A stretch of 64,000 nt of DNA from Chryseobacterium scophthalmum (GCF_900143185.1 NZ_FSRQ01000002.1:434001-498000); one strand, 5' to 3'. Counted from the first letter of the stretch, positions 35,629 through 46,400 are shown. The notes: generated from the letters alone by a model not told the origin. A program made the numbers and translations.

Positions 35629-36339
35629 TTAATTTAAATATTTAGTCATTTCGATATAAGAATCAGACATTCCGTTGTCGTAGTCCTGATATTTTTCGTC
35701 GATTGTTGCAAAGTATTTTTTAGCTTCTGCATTTTTCTTCATTCCTAAAGCTACAATCCCTGCTTTTCTTGTAAAATAATAAGAAGTATAAGGATCATCA
35801 GATGCTGAAGCAGCTTTGTCTAACAATGCTAAAGCTTCGTCATTTTTATTAAGACCAGATTTTGCATCTGCCATTGCGCCAAACTTCATTGCCATCAATG
35901 TTTTGTTATCAGAAGAAAATTTGTCTAAAAGATCATGAGCTTCCTGAAATTTTCCTTCTTTTAATTTTAATAAACCTGCGTTGTAAGCAGAAAGTTTACC
36001 CACTTTCGTAGAAGAATATTCGTTATAAGTTCCTAAAAATCCAGGATTAGCTGCAGATTTTCCACCTAAAGCCTCTTTATCTTTACCTTCTGTAAGGTTT
36101 TTTTGTGCTGCTAAATAAGTTTTTACAGCTTCAGCATTCTTTGGAGCTACCACAAATTGCTGGTATCCGAAAAAGCCTAAAACTCCCAAAACAACAACCC
36201 CAAAAGCAATGCTTAATGGTTTCTGATATTTTTCTAGGAATCTTTCTGTGTTTAAAGCCTCTCTGTCAAGGTCTTTAAAGAATTCCACTGTTTCTTTACC
36301 TTCTTGCTCATTTGGAGCATTTTTTCCCAATTTTGCCAT
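35629..36339 (-). CDS. Membrane-anchored tetratricopeptide protein (YfgM-like)
   Basis: 236 residues: a cytoplasmic N-terminus of about 42 residues, one membrane helix (LSIAFGVVVLGVLGFFGYQQF), then helical repeats with TPR spacing (KLSAYNAGLLKLKEGKFQEAHDLLDKF, MKFGAMADAKSGLNKNDEALALLDKA, TRKAGIVALGMKKNAEAKKYF). The layout is that of YfgM-type proteins, which help chaperones near the Sec translocon; a similar role is inferred only. It has a consensus promoter and leads a two-gene operon with ribH. Confidence 0.82.
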   Translation of the reverse strand: MAKLGKNAPNEQEGKETVEFFKDLDREALNTERFLEKYQKPLSIAFGVVVLGVLGFFGYQQFVVAPKNAEAVKTYLAAQKNLTEGKDKEALGGKSAANPGFLGTYNEYSSTKVGKLSAYNAGLLKLKEGKFQEAHDLLDKFSSDNKTLMAMKFGAMADAKSGLNKNDEALALLDKAASASDDPYTSYYFTRKAGIVALGMKKNAEAKKYFATIDEKYQDYDNGMSDSYIEMTKYLN

Positions 36340-36361
36340 AAATTCTTAAAAAATTGAATTG

Positions 36362-36391
36362 CAAATTTAATTGTTTCTGAGTGATTTACAA
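36362..36391 (-). promoter_or_regulatory. Promoter of the TPR-ribH operon
   Basis: Minus strand: TTG (36391-36389), 19-base spacer, TAAATTTG (36369-36362), full consensus, 22 bases before the ATG. Confidence 0.7.
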
Positions 36392-36499
36392 AATCTTTAT
36401 CTGTATTATTAATAAAAGAGAATGAAAGACTTGTAAATATTGTGAATTGTTAATAGAGAATTGTTATTTTTTGATTTATTTGAACTCTCTTTACTAAAT

Positions 36500-37036
36500 T
36501 TAATATTCTAACGTGTGATAGATTTCAGCATTAAACTTTTTAAGTTTTTCGTCACCATTTAAATCTTTCAAACCGATTAAAAAACTAAACTGAACGACTT
36601 CTGCGCCTTGTTTTTCTACCAGTTTTGCTGCTGCTTCGGTTGTTCCTCCCGTTGCTAAAAGATCATCATGAATTAAAATTCGTTGTCCTTTTTTTATTTG
36701 TCCTTCTCTGGTTTCTATTTCTGCGCTGCCATATTCCAGATCATATTTTTCTGAAATAATTGGCGGAGGAAGTTTTCCTTTTTTTCTGATCAAAATAAAT
36801 GGAACTTCCAAAGCTACTGCAATCGCAATTCCGAAAAGATAACCACGGCTTTCAATTCCACAGACTGCATCTACTTTTCCTTTACTGAATTTTACCAGAT
36901 CTTCGATTACTTCTTCATACAATTTAGGATCAAGAAAGATCGGTGTAATATCTTTAAACTGAATTCCCGGAATCGGAAAGTCAGGAATGTTTTCTATGGT
37001 TTCTTCCAGTTTTTTAATGAGTTCCTGAGATGCCAT
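36500..37036 (-). CDS. apt: Adenine phosphoribosyltransferase
   Basis: 178 residues. It salvages adenine to AMP with PRPP. The family signature FPIPGIQFKDITPIF lies at 20-34, GIESRGYLFG follows, and the PRPP loop is RILIHDDLLATGGTTEAAAKL. It starts 4 bases after the stop of the upstream lipoprotein gene, so the two are probably co-transcribed. The 160 bases downstream are AT-rich with no clear terminator. Confidence 0.95.
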   Translation of the reverse strand: MASQELIKKLEETIENIPDFPIPGIQFKDITPIFLDPKLYEEVIEDLVKFSKGKVDAVCGIESRGYLFGIAIAVALEVPFILIRKKGKLPPPIISEKYDLEYGSAEIETREGQIKKGQRILIHDDLLATGGTTEAAAKLVEKQGAEVVQFSFLIGLKDLNGDEKLKKFNAEIYHTLEY

Positions 37037-37040
37037 ATTT

Positions 37041-38231
37041 TTAAGGATTGATCTTATAACTTGAGATTTTCCACTCTCCGTTTACATTTTTAAGACCGAA
37101 AGTCACCTTTAAAGAGGTCGTCTTTCCGTTTTTATCGGTCACATCGTATGTTGCATTAACACTTGATGAATTGGTGCCGGTTGCGTTTGTAGAAATGTTT
37201 TTAACACTTACATTTTTTACAGCTCCAAAACCTGAAGTAGGATTTGAGAACGATTCGTAAGATCCCCAACTTGGGTTGCTTGAAGAATCGAAAGCTGCTT
37301 TTAAGTTTTGTGAACTTACATTATTTAAAAACTTACTTACCGTATTTTTAGGATCTGCAGTCGGCTGTTTTGGTTGAGACGGAACTGCTGTTGCCGGGTC
37401 TGTACCCGTTGTTGGCGGAGTTGTCGGATTATTTGGGTCAATTACCGCATTCGGATCCTGAACAATCATTGTAGAATCTGTTTTTGGTACTTCAGGAACT
37501 TTTAAAGCTGAAGGATTTACATCTAAACCAATTTTCGACATTTTGAAAGTCTTCGCAGTGGTTTTTACCGAAACAGTAATATCAATTTTATTGTCAACAA
37601 TTTTTGAAGCCAATAAAGATGAAAATTTAAGATGAAAACCTTTAAAATTATTATCCTGCATTAGGTTTTTCGCTGTTGAAAGCTTTACGCCGTTACTGAA
37701 TACTTCTAACGTAGTTTCTAAACCTGCACCAGTAAACGCAATAGGATTTCCTGCATTGTCAACCAATCTTGGTACGATTTGCATTGCAGTTGGGCCATTT
37801 CCTGTGTCTCCAGAAAGTTGGGTAAGAATGCTTAATGAGCTTGCTCTTACATCATTCGGATCGCTTTCTTTAGCGGTTTCGTCACCAAAGATATTCATTT
37901 CACCTAATGACGGTGGAGCTGTACTTGCCCATTCGATACCGTTTTGCTGTGCAACCTGATCTGCCAATGATAGAATTTCTGGCACTTTTTTACCGTTAAT
38001 CAACTGACCCAATGCTTTCAATTCGTTTACATCGCCTTCTGCTTCTACACCGAAAGTTTTAAGAATATATAGCGCTTCATTAAATTTTATCTGCTTAATG
38101 GTGGTAAGATCAGACGCCATATCATTGATACTCGACTGCAAAGTCTGTGTCGTAGTTGCATCTACATGATCTTTTTTGCATGCTGTGAAAAGCAACAAGC
38201 TGAAGATGAGTAGCAAAGAAAACTTTTTCAT
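37041..38231 (-). CDS. Lipoprotein with Pro/Thr linker and NTF2-like C-terminal domain
   Basis: 396 residues. The signal ends in LLFTACKK (Cys18). Residues about 19-235 are a helix-then-strand region unknown to me. A low-complexity Pro/Thr/Asp linker (NPTTPPTTGTDPATAVPSQP) runs to about 295. The last 100 residues (VSKFLNNVSSQNLKAAF, SVNATYDVTDKNGKTTSLKVTF, VNGEWKISSY) have the helix plus curved-sheet pattern of NTF2-like or DUF4878-type domains. The function is unknown, and pairing with apt may be only transcriptional. Confidence 0.68.
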   Translation of the reverse strand: MKKFSLLLIFSLLLFTACKKDHVDATTTQTLQSSINDMASDLTTIKQIKFNEALYILKTFGVEAEGDVNELKALGQLINGKKVPEILSLADQVAQQNGIEWASTAPPSLGEMNIFGDETAKESDPNDVRASSLSILTQLSGDTGNGPTAMQIVPRLVDNAGNPIAFTGAGLETTLEVFSNGVKLSTAKNLMQDNNFKGFHLKFSSLLASKIVDNKIDITVSVKTTAKTFKMSKIGLDVNPSALKVPEVPKTDSTMIVQDPNAVIDPNNPTTPPTTGTDPATAVPSQPKQPTADPKNTVSKFLNNVSSQNLKAAFDSSSNPSWGSYESFSNPTSGFGAVKNVSVKNISTNATGTNSSSVNATYDVTDKNGKTTSLKVTFGLKNVNGEWKISSYKINP

Positions 38232-38249
38232 TTTAATTATGGTTTATGG

Positions 38250-38257
38250 CAAATTTA
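38250..38257 (-). promoter_or_regulatory. -7 element of the lipoprotein-apt operon
   Basis: TAAATTTG on the minus strand, 18 bases before the ATG at 38231; no TTG at the right distance. Confidence 0.4.
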
Positions 38258-38283
38258 GTAAAACCTTTATTAAAACTGATTTT

Positions 38284-39303
38284 TTATTTTTTGTTTTCTT
38301 TTTCTTTTAAATCATCTTTGAAGAATGAGCTGAAAATTGCCTGCATATTTGGAAAAGATGCATCCTGCCAATAATTTGATTTGTAGTTGCTGTAGTTTTT
38401 ATTTAATTTCACTTCTCCTTCTACATCATTATTATCACTGAAATCTAATTCTGTTGGATAAAAGTTTTTATAAGAAATAAGCTGGTTGTAATCTGGTTCA
38501 CTTTTATGTTTAAATTTAATGTAACCAATCTCGTTTGATTCTAAAAAATCTCTCAAATCTTTTTTAGAGTCTTTTTCGTAAGAATGATTTACTAATGCTT
38601 TAATATCATAAAGTCTGTATCCAAAAAGAGCCATTTCTTTTTCCTGTAAAGCAGTTCCGCTTATTTCTATTTCGTCTTTTGTTTTTCCTTTCAATTCTTT
38701 GATAACGGCTTTTTTATTTTTGTACTCTTCAATATTTCCAACATTTGGTAATTTAGGAAGGTCTAAAAATGCATTGTAATCTAAAAGTCCGGTTTGTTTT
38801 CTATCGGTTGACGGATTTTCTAATCTGAAAACTCTATATTGTTGTACGTTTGTGCTTTTCAATTTTTTTGTTTTATTATCAAAAACATAAGTCGCTATTC
38901 CATCCAAGTAACAGTTTAGCTTACCATTTACGGTTAGATAAGCATTAAAATTTCCTTTTACCAAAACATATTTTGCAGGTTTATTGTTTTTAATAACAAC
39001 CGCTTCGATATCTTTTACTCTGTCATTTAGTTTTACAACCTCTTTATTGATTTCGTTAAATGATAAAGTGGCGATAGAAATGTTATCATACACCAACTGA
39101 AATTTTTCCTGTTCGGGAGAAAGAGCTGATTTCTCAATTTTTCCGTCAATGTCTGATGTTGCCAAAATATTTCCGTTTTTTCCAAATACCGAAACTTTAG
39201 GAAGTGGTGCGTCTGTTTTTTCTGAAACGAAAGTAATGCTTTGGGCATTGACTACATTGAATAGAATGATCAACAGAAAGTTTAAAAGAAAAGTTTTTTT
39301 CAT
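38284..39303 (-). CDS. Exported protein with carboxypeptidase-regulatory-like N-terminus
   Basis: 339 residues with a signal peptide (MKKTFLLNFLLIILFNVVNAQ). Residues 22-90 (ITFVSEKTDAPLPKVSVFGKNGNILATSDIDGKI) have the beta-sandwich pattern of the CarboxypepD_reg-like domain often found at the front of Bacteroidota outer-membrane proteins. The rest (KYVLVKGNFNAYLTVNGKLNCYLDGI, KQTGLLDYNAFLDLPKL) is not a barrel and I do not recognise it. A separate gene, about 150 bases downstream of actF on the same strand and behind a terminator. Confidence 0.62.
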   Translation of the reverse strand: MKKTFLLNFLLIILFNVVNAQSITFVSEKTDAPLPKVSVFGKNGNILATSDIDGKIEKSALSPEQEKFQLVYDNISIATLSFNEINKEVVKLNDRVKDIEAVVIKNNKPAKYVLVKGNFNAYLTVNGKLNCYLDGIATYVFDNKTKKLKSTNVQQYRVFRLENPSTDRKQTGLLDYNAFLDLPKLPNVGNIEEYKNKKAVIKELKGKTKDEIEISGTALQEKEMALFGYRLYDIKALVNHSYEKDSKKDLRDFLESNEIGYIKFKHKSEPDYNQLISYKNFYPTELDFSDNNDVEGEVKLNKNYSNYKSNYWQDASFPNMQAIFSSFFKDDLKEKENKK

Positions 39304-39392
39304 AGTTTTTAATTTAGTTTAAAAGGTAAGCATTAAAGTCTACTCTTATGACGAAATATTTTTGAAATGGTTGCCTAGCTTTTTTTGATTAT

Positions 39393-39428
39393 GACAAAAA
39401 AAAAGACTGATTATTAAAATCAGTCTTT
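39393..39428 (-). terminator. Terminator of the alternative complex III operon
   Basis: 11-bp stem aaagactgatt / aatcagtcttt (39402-39412 with 39418-39428), then a T run on the minus strand, 26 bases past the actF stop. Confidence 0.8.
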
Positions 39429-39453
39429 TTTAAGTTTATTTTGTTACAAGTCC

Positions 39454-40785
39454 TTAGAAAGGATACTCATAAATTTCAGATTCGTGTAAGTAAGGGTTAC
39501 CTGTAGGAATCAGTTTCAATTTAGCTAATGCTGAAAGCACTGTAAACATAAACAATCCTGCGATAAATAAAATAGAACCCAATACTAATAACAGAACTTC
39601 CGGAGTATTCCAGTAAGGTCCTACTGTTCCTGGCATTACCATATTGAAGTAATCTAAAAGGTGACCTAAGATTACAATGATTGCCATCGTTGTTACTACT
39701 TTGTAGTTTCTCTTGATGCTGCTACTTACTAATACCAATAAAGGTAATAAGAAGTTTACAACAAGCATTGGTAAGAAAGTAGGAGAGTAGTGCTCAAATC
39801 TTCCGAAGAAATAATTTACTTCTTCCGGGATGTTTGCATACCAATACAACATGAACTGTGCAAACCAAGTGTACGTCCAAAGCATACTTGTAGCGAAAAG
39901 GAAAACTCCTAAATCGTGCAAGTGATTGTCGTTAAACTGTGGTAAGAAACCATTTTTCTTAAGATAAACACTTAATAGAATGATTACCGCAATACCACTT
40001 GAAAGGCAGCTAACCATTGAATACCAAATATACATTGTAGAATACCAGTGAGGGTCAATAGACATCAACCAATCCCAAGCCCAAGCTGCAGAAGCAAACC
40101 CGAAGAATGCGATATATCCCACTGCCCATCTGTAAAGGAACTGATACTCAACCAAAGATTTTGTATCGTCTACTTTTTTAGACTGAGCTTTTAATTTCCA
40201 TGCGAAGAATGAAGCTCCAATTACATAAATTAAAGTTCTTACTGCGTAGAAAGGAATATTTAAGAATATTTTCTTTTCAAATAAGATGACATCAAAGTGT
40301 GGAGATCCTTCTTTTGTTAATTCAGGATCCATCCAATGGAAAAGGTGACCGTTGTGTGTGATATTAAGAATCATCAAGATTACTAAAATAGCACCACCCC
40401 AAGGAATGTAAGAAGCAATAGCTTCCATCACTCTCGTGATAATAATTGGCCAACCTGCGTGAGCGGCATGCTGAATACAGTAAAAGAACAATACACAACA
40501 GCTTACTCCGAAGAAAAATACTGCTACAAAATGAATTGAAGCTAATGGCTGATTGTGAACCTGCATTTCTGCGTGCTCTAGGTGAGCAGCATGATCTTGA
40601 GGTCCTACCATTTCGCTTGAATGTGTAGGAGAATCATGACCAGCAGAATGCACTGCTTCCATCATGTGTTCTATTTTTTCTGTAGTAATTCCTTTATTTA
40701 AAAAGAAACCTGCAGCAAATAAAACTAAACCTACAACAAGAAGGATAATAGAAGTTGATTTTAATTTTGGTGAAAAACTATACAT
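39454..40785 (-). CDS. actF: Alternative complex III subunit ActF (NrfD-like membrane subunit)
   Basis: 443 residues with about ten membrane helices. ActF is the second quinol-interacting NrfD-like subunit of quinol:cytochrome c oxidoreductase. Typical stretches are WGGAILVILMILNITHNGHLFHW, FASAAWAWDWLMSIDPHWYSTMY and LLDYFNMVMPGTVGPYW. Between helices 1 and 2 is an unusual His-rich loop (residues about 39-77, about ten His). It ends the six-gene act operon, 8 bases after actE. Confidence 0.93.
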   Translation of the reverse strand: MYSFSPKLKSTSIILLVVGLVLFAAGFFLNKGITTEKIEHMMEAVHSAGHDSPTHSSEMVGPQDHAAHLEHAEMQVHNQPLASIHFVAVFFFGVSCCVLFFYCIQHAAHAGWPIIITRVMEAIASYIPWGGAILVILMILNITHNGHLFHWMDPELTKEGSPHFDVILFEKKIFLNIPFYAVRTLIYVIGASFFAWKLKAQSKKVDDTKSLVEYQFLYRWAVGYIAFFGFASAAWAWDWLMSIDPHWYSTMYIWYSMVSCLSSGIAVIILLSVYLKKNGFLPQFNDNHLHDLGVFLFATSMLWTYTWFAQFMLYWYANIPEEVNYFFGRFEHYSPTFLPMLVVNFLLPLLVLVSSSIKRNYKVVTTMAIIVILGHLLDYFNMVMPGTVGPYWNTPEVLLLVLGSILFIAGLFMFTVLSALAKLKLIPTGNPYLHESEIYEYPF

Positions 40786-40793
40786 TTCTTTTC

Positions 40794-41471
40794 TTATTTT
40801 TTAGTTTCGGTAGTCTCAGTTGTTGCTGTCGCTGCTGCGGGAGCCGGAGCTGCACTTTTTTTGAAAGCACTCATTACATACATTGCCACTCTCCATCTGT
40901 CTCCAGGATTTAATTGTCCTGCATAAGATCCCATAGCATTTCTACCGTTTGTTAATACATAATGTACAGATCCTACAGTGATTTCTCTATCTGCATAATT
41001 TGGTACACCAGAATAAGCTCCGCTTTGTACGATTGGCCCTTGTCCGTCACCACCAGTTCCGTGACAAGCTGAACAAGTACGATCAAAAAGCATTTTACCT
41101 CTTTCTATATCTTTAGCTGCATTAGCAGGATTAAGAGGAGAAGCGCTTATTGCTTTTGAAGCATCATAACCTGCGTTATATTCGTCCGGAGTTTTAGGAA
41201 GTTTACCTTCTTCAAATACTCCATCTTTATTTTGAGCTACTGAACCTTCTACAGGAGCAAGGCCAGTTGCACCGTTGTTTCTTACAAATGCAGGAATTTC
41301 ATTTTCATGATCTGAATAAGCATCCTGGGCTTTCATCAACGGATCGTATGCCACTGGGAAATACATATCCGGGAAATATACTAGAGGTGCATTTTCATTT
41401 GGTCCGCAAGAATTAAGTAAAACTGTAGTTAAACCTAAAATTGCTGTAATTTTTAATACATTCTTTTTCAT
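40794..41471 (-). CDS. actE: Alternative complex III subunit ActE (monohaem cytochrome c lipoprotein)
   Basis: 225 residues from the ATG at 41471; a second ATG three codons earlier (41480) would overlap actD. The signal ends in VLLNSCGP, a lipoprotein. MYFPVAYDPLMKAQ is typical of ActE. The haem site is CSACH in RTCSACHGTGGDGQG, with the likely distal Met in GRNAMGSYAGQL. The C-terminal 25 residues are an Ala/Pro/Thr tail. ActE passes electrons from the complex to the next acceptor in the periplasm. Confidence 0.93.
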   Translation of the reverse strand: MKKNVLKITAILGLTTVLLNSCGPNENAPLVYFPDMYFPVAYDPLMKAQDAYSDHENEIPAFVRNNGATGLAPVEGSVAQNKDGVFEEGKLPKTPDEYNAGYDASKAISASPLNPANAAKDIERGKMLFDRTCSACHGTGGDGQGPIVQSGAYSGVPNYADREITVGSVHYVLTNGRNAMGSYAGQLNPGDRWRVAMYVMSAFKKSAAPAPAAATATTETTETKK

Positions 41472-41472
41472 T

Positions 41473-41994
41473 TTAAGCATCTTTAACAGTTATTTCTTCT
41501 ACTCCCGTTTCAATAAGCAACTGCTTTACAGATTCTACATCTTCAGTTACAAACTCCATAAGGAATTTATCATCTGTAGTTCTTGGATCTGGGTTTTGTG
41601 CAGGAGCTCCAGGATACATTTTATTTCTTACAAAGAAAGTAAGAGACATCATGTGTGCAGCACAGAATACCATCAATTCAAACATCGGGTCAATAAAAGC
41701 AGGGAAGTTGTTTACCCAGCTAAAAGATGGTTTACCACCAATGTTTTGTGCCCAGTCATGGTTCATAATGTACCAAGTAACCGTCAAACCTATAGAAACT
41801 CCATAAAGTGCATAAATGAAAGCAGCATCAGAAATTCTGGTTTTCTTTAAACCTAAAGCTTTGTCTAGGCCGTGAACAGGAAATGGGGTATAAACTTCGT
41901 TTATTGCAATTCCTTTATCGTTGAATGCTTTAACGCCGTTCATTAAATCGTCGTCGTCAGCATAAAGTCCGTATACAATTTTAGTGGTGCTCAT
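41473..41994 (-). CDS. actD: Alternative complex III subunit ActD (DUF3341)
   Basis: 173 residues. DUF3341 features are an N-terminal ferredoxin-like domain (IVYGLYADDDDLMNGVKAFNDKGI, VYTPFPVHGLDKALGL) and two membrane helices (FIYALYGVSIGLTVTWYI; IDPMFELMVFCAAHMMSLTFF). Its start lies inside the end of actC (14-base overlap), so translation is probably coupled. ActD has no cofactor and likely stabilises the complex. Confidence 0.93.
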   Translation of the reverse strand: MSTTKIVYGLYADDDDLMNGVKAFNDKGIAINEVYTPFPVHGLDKALGLKKTRISDAAFIYALYGVSIGLTVTWYIMNHDWAQNIGGKPSFSWVNNFPAFIDPMFELMVFCAAHMMSLTFFVRNKMYPGAPAQNPDPRTTDDKFLMEFVTEDVESVKQLLIETGVEEITVKDA

Positions 41995-43378
41995 CTCCTT
42001 CTTTTACTTTATAAGTTTCACCTGAGATTTTCAAGATCGATTTTAATTCTGCCTGTGCAATTACAGGGAATGTTCTTGCGTATAATAAGAATAATACAGA
42101 GAAGAATCCGATTGTACCTAAATATACACCTACGTCAATAATGGTTGGTTTAAACATCGTCCAAGAACCAGGCAAGTAATCTCTTGAAAGGTTAATTACG
42201 ATGATGTCGAAACGCTCAAACCACATACCGATGTTAATAATTAATGCAATGATAAATGTTGCAATAATATTCGTTCTGATTCTCTTAAACCAGAACAACG
42301 CCGGAATAACAAGGTTACAGATAATCAACGCCCAGAACGCCCACCAATATGGTCCTACTGCAGCACCTGGTGAAAGGTAAGTAAAGTCTTCATATCTTGA
42401 ACCAGAATACCATCCGATAAAATATTCAGTAGCATAAGCTACAGTTACCATACCACCTGTAAGAACGATTACGATGTTCATAATTTCGATATGATACATA
42501 GTGATGTAATCTTCCAAGTGACAAACTTTTCTAGCAATTAACAATAGTGTTTGTACCATTGCAAATCCTGAGAAGATAGCTCCAGCAACGAAGTAAGGAG
42601 GATAGATCGTAGAGTGCCATCCTTTAATAACTGAAGTTGCGAAGTCAAAAGATACCGTAGTGTGTACTGAGAATACTAGTGGAGTTGCTAAACCAGCCAA
42701 TACTAAAGATACTTCTTCAAATCTCTGCCAGTGTTTTGCTTTTCCACCCCATCCAAAAGATAGTAGGGTATAAATTTTCTTAGTCCAAGGAGTTTTAGCT
42801 CTGTCTCTGATCATAGCAAAGTCAGGAATCAACCCGATAAACCAAAATACTGTTGATACAGAGAAATACGTACAGATTGCAAATACGTCCCAAAGTAGAG
42901 GAGAGTTGAAGTTAGTCCAAAGAGAACCAAACTGGTTAGGAAGAGGGAATACCCAATATCCTACCCAAACTCTACCCATGTGAATAAGCGGGAAGATTGC
43001 CGCCTGTACAACTGCGAAGATTGTCATTGCTTCCGCAGAACGGTTTACAGACATTCTCCATCGTTGTCTAAATAATAATAATACTGCTGAGATTAGGGTT
43101 CCGGCGTGACCGATACCTACCCACCATACGAAGTTGGTAATATCCCAACCCCAGTTAATAGTTCTGTTAAGCCCCCATGCTCCAATACCTGTTCCGATAG
43201 TATAAGCGATACAGCCGAATCCGTAGATGAAAAGAACTAAGGCTGCATATAGTGAGATCCACCATAATTTACCTGCTCTTTCTTCGATAGGTCGTGCAAT
43301 ATCTTCTGTGATATCGTGATAAGTTTTGTGACCAATAATCAGAGGTTCCCTTATCGGAGCTTCGTAATGTCCTGACAT
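41981..43378 (-). CDS. actC: Alternative complex III subunit ActC (NrfD/PsrC family)
   Basis: 465 residues, about ten membrane helices. ActC is the main quinol-binding NrfD-type subunit docked to ActB. Recognisable segments are WGWDITNFVWWVGIGHAGTLI, FPLIHMGRVWVGYW, FSVHTTVSFDFATSVIKGWHST and GPYWWAFWALIICNL. The start is 30 bases after actB. Confidence 0.94.
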   Translation of the reverse strand: MSGHYEAPIREPLIIGHKTYHDITEDIARPIEERAGKLWWISLYAALVLFIYGFGCIAYTIGTGIGAWGLNRTINWGWDITNFVWWVGIGHAGTLISAVLLLFRQRWRMSVNRSAEAMTIFAVVQAAIFPLIHMGRVWVGYWVFPLPNQFGSLWTNFNSPLLWDVFAICTYFSVSTVFWFIGLIPDFAMIRDRAKTPWTKKIYTLLSFGWGGKAKHWQRFEEVSLVLAGLATPLVFSVHTTVSFDFATSVIKGWHSTIYPPYFVAGAIFSGFAMVQTLLLIARKVCHLEDYITMYHIEIMNIVIVLTGGMVTVAYATEYFIGWYSGSRYEDFTYLSPGAAVGPYWWAFWALIICNLVIPALFWFKRIRTNIIATFIIALIINIGMWFERFDIIVINLSRDYLPGSWTMFKPTIIDVGVYLGTIGFFSVLFLLYARTFPVIAQAELKSILKISGETYKVKEGDEHH

Positions 43379-43408
43379 TTTTTACCTATTTATTATTTAA
43401 ACTTTATT

Positions 43409-46400
43409 TTATACTCTATTTCTTACTTTAGCGTGATAGAACACATTTGGTTTGGTTCCGATCTCTTCAAGTAAATGATATCTTCTGTTGCTAGAATATA
43501 ATTTTCTAACTGAAGATTCTTTGTCATTCATATCTCCAAACTGCATTGCTCCAGTAGAACATGCTGCTGCACAAGCACAAGAATTTTTAAATTCGTCGTC
43601 TGTTACTTTTCTGTTTTCTCTCTTCGCAGTCAAAATAGTTGCCTGAGTTTCCTGAATACACATTGAACATTTCTCCATTACCCCTCTTGTTCTTACAACA
43701 ACATCAGGGTTAAGAACCATTCTTCCAAGATCGTTATTCATGTTGAAATCGAACTTGTCATTCAAGTTATAGGTAAACCAGTTGAAACGTCTTACTTTGT
43801 ACGGACAGTTGTTTGCACAATATCTTGTTCCGATACATCTGTTGTAAGCCATATGGTTTTGTCCTTGCTTACTGTGAGAAGTTGCCGCAACCGGACAAAC
43901 AGTTTCACATGGAGCGTGGTTACAGTGTTGACACATTACCGGCTGGAAGATCACATCTGGATTTTCTGCTGGGTTTTCTAATGCTCCTTCAATACCAAGT
44001 ACGCTACTTCCGTAAAGTTCAGGAACTGCCATACCTTGTTTAAGACCATCATAAACAGTAACTTTTTGTTCAGATGAATAGTAACGGTCAATTCTTAACC
44101 AGAACATATCTCTCGACATTCTGATCTCTTCTTTACCAACTACAGGAACGTTGTTTTCTGCCTGACAAGCAATGATACAAGCTCCACAACCCGTACAAGA
44201 GTTTAAGTCTACTGATAAGTTGAAGTGAGGACCATCTGTATCATCAAAAGCATCCCAAAGGTCAATTTTACCTGCTGGAAGAGCTCCACTGATGGTGTGA
44301 TATTCCAAAGGTTTGTTCCATCCTTTATGTTCGTCATCGAAAGGTACATTAATAAACTCTGCTAAAGGTACTTCTTTTGCAATTTCATAACGTCCCATTA
44401 ATGTATTCTGAAGCTGTACTCCTGCAAACTCGTGCTCTTCACCCGTTTTCTCAATTGAAACGTTTGAAATCACTAAGTTTGAACCGTCAAATAAAGGATA
44501 AGCATTTACCCCAGTATCTGCAGTAGTTCCAGAATCTTTTTTACCATATCCTAAAGCAAGACCTACAGATCCGTCTGCCTGACCCGGCTGAATGAATACT
44601 GGTACGTTTTCTATTTTTACTCCGTTTACTGTAAGATTTACAAGAGAACCATCCAACTGCATTCTAGCGTTTAGACTGTTTTCAATTCCTAATCTTTCAG
44701 CATCTTTAGTAGAAATTGTTAAGTAGTTATCCCAAGACATTCTTGTAATAGGATCTGGTAATTCTTGCAACCAAGGGTTGTTTGCCTGAGTTCCGTCTCC
44801 GATAGAAGTCTTTGTATAAAGTACTAATTCTAAATCTGAAGCTTTAAAATTACCTAATTCAGCTACAGCTTGAGCACCGTTTCCTCCAGCATAAGACAAC
44901 ATCGTTGCATTATTAGAAGAAACAACACCGTTGTATAAAGCTTTGTTGAAAGAAGTTGCTCCTAGAAGAGAAGCTGCATTAGCTTTTAAGTAATCGTAAT
45001 AGTTATTTGCAGCACTGTTTTTTCCGTTTTTCCAAACCAATAAAGATTCTTCGATCTGTCTTGATTTATAAATTTTTTGGATAGTTGGCTGCATCAATGT
45101 ATAAACTCCAGTCTGAGGTTCCATATCACCCCAAGATTCTAGCCAGTTAGCTACCGGAATTACAGCTTTCGCCGCTTTATACATTTCGTTTTTCTTATCT
45201 GTAACCGCAATTACATAAGGAACTTTTGCCAAAGATTTTTTGAAATCCTGACCTTTGTTGTTAGAATAAATCGGGTCAACGTTGTTTGTAATTAATACTC
45301 CAACCTGTCCTGCATTTACCCAACCTAAAAATTCCTGATATCTTGCTTTATCAAATTCTTTTAAGAAGTTTGCTTTACCTGTGAAAGCAACTGAACCTAA
45401 TTTTTGGTTAATTAAGTGTGCTAAAACTTGTGCCGCTTTAGAACCGTCAGCTAAAACAACAGCTTTGCTTCCTTTAGCCTGCAATTCTTTTACAATTTCT
45501 GTAGCAACTTTACTTGTCGGTGCAGATCCTGTAACGATAGCGTTGTAAACTTCAACCAAAGCTTTGTTTACATCACTTGGTTTTACTCTGTATCTAGAGT
45601 CTGAGTTTGCACCCGTTAAAGACATGTTAGATTCAACCTGAATGTGTCTCAACATGTTTGGTCCCGGAACTCTTGCTGCTGCATAAGAAGTTTCTAAGCT
45701 AGCTGCATTATAATCTCCTAAGAAATCAGCCTGGAAAGCAACAACCAATTCAGATCCTTTAAGATCGTAAACAGGCAATGCTCTTTGTCCGAAAACTTCC
45801 TGAGCTGCATCTAAAGCTGCAGAGTGAGGGAAAGCATCATAAGTTACTAATTCAGCCGTAGGATATTTTGCTTTAAATTCAGCAAATAATTTTTTGAATG
45901 TAGGTGAAGCGAAAGACTGAGATAAAAGAACAATCTTTTTACCTGCAGACTGAGCCTCGTTTAATCCTTTCAAAACGAAATCATCTACTTTATCGAAAGT
46001 TTCGTCTTTACCGTCAAGCTTAGGTTGCTTTACTTTATCGTTATCATAAAGTGAAAGTACACTTGCCTGAGCTCTTGCGTTAGTTTTACCTAAATCTCCA
46101 GCTGCCGGGTTCGGATCAATTTTGATGGGTCTACCTTCTCTTGTTTTTACTAAAACACTTGCGAAGTCGAAACCGTCAAAATATGTTGAAGCGTAGTAAT
46201 TCGGAACCCCAGGAATAATTTCGTGTGGTTTCACTACATAAGGAATCGTTTTGATTACCGGAGCTTCACAGGCAGCCAAAGTTACTGCTGCTGTAGAGAA
46301 TCCTAATAATTTTAGGAAATCTCTTCTAGAGGTACCGTCAGTTTTTTCGGCACTTTCTAGAAAATCTTCTACCGGAATTTCTTCTTGGAACTCTTTAAGA

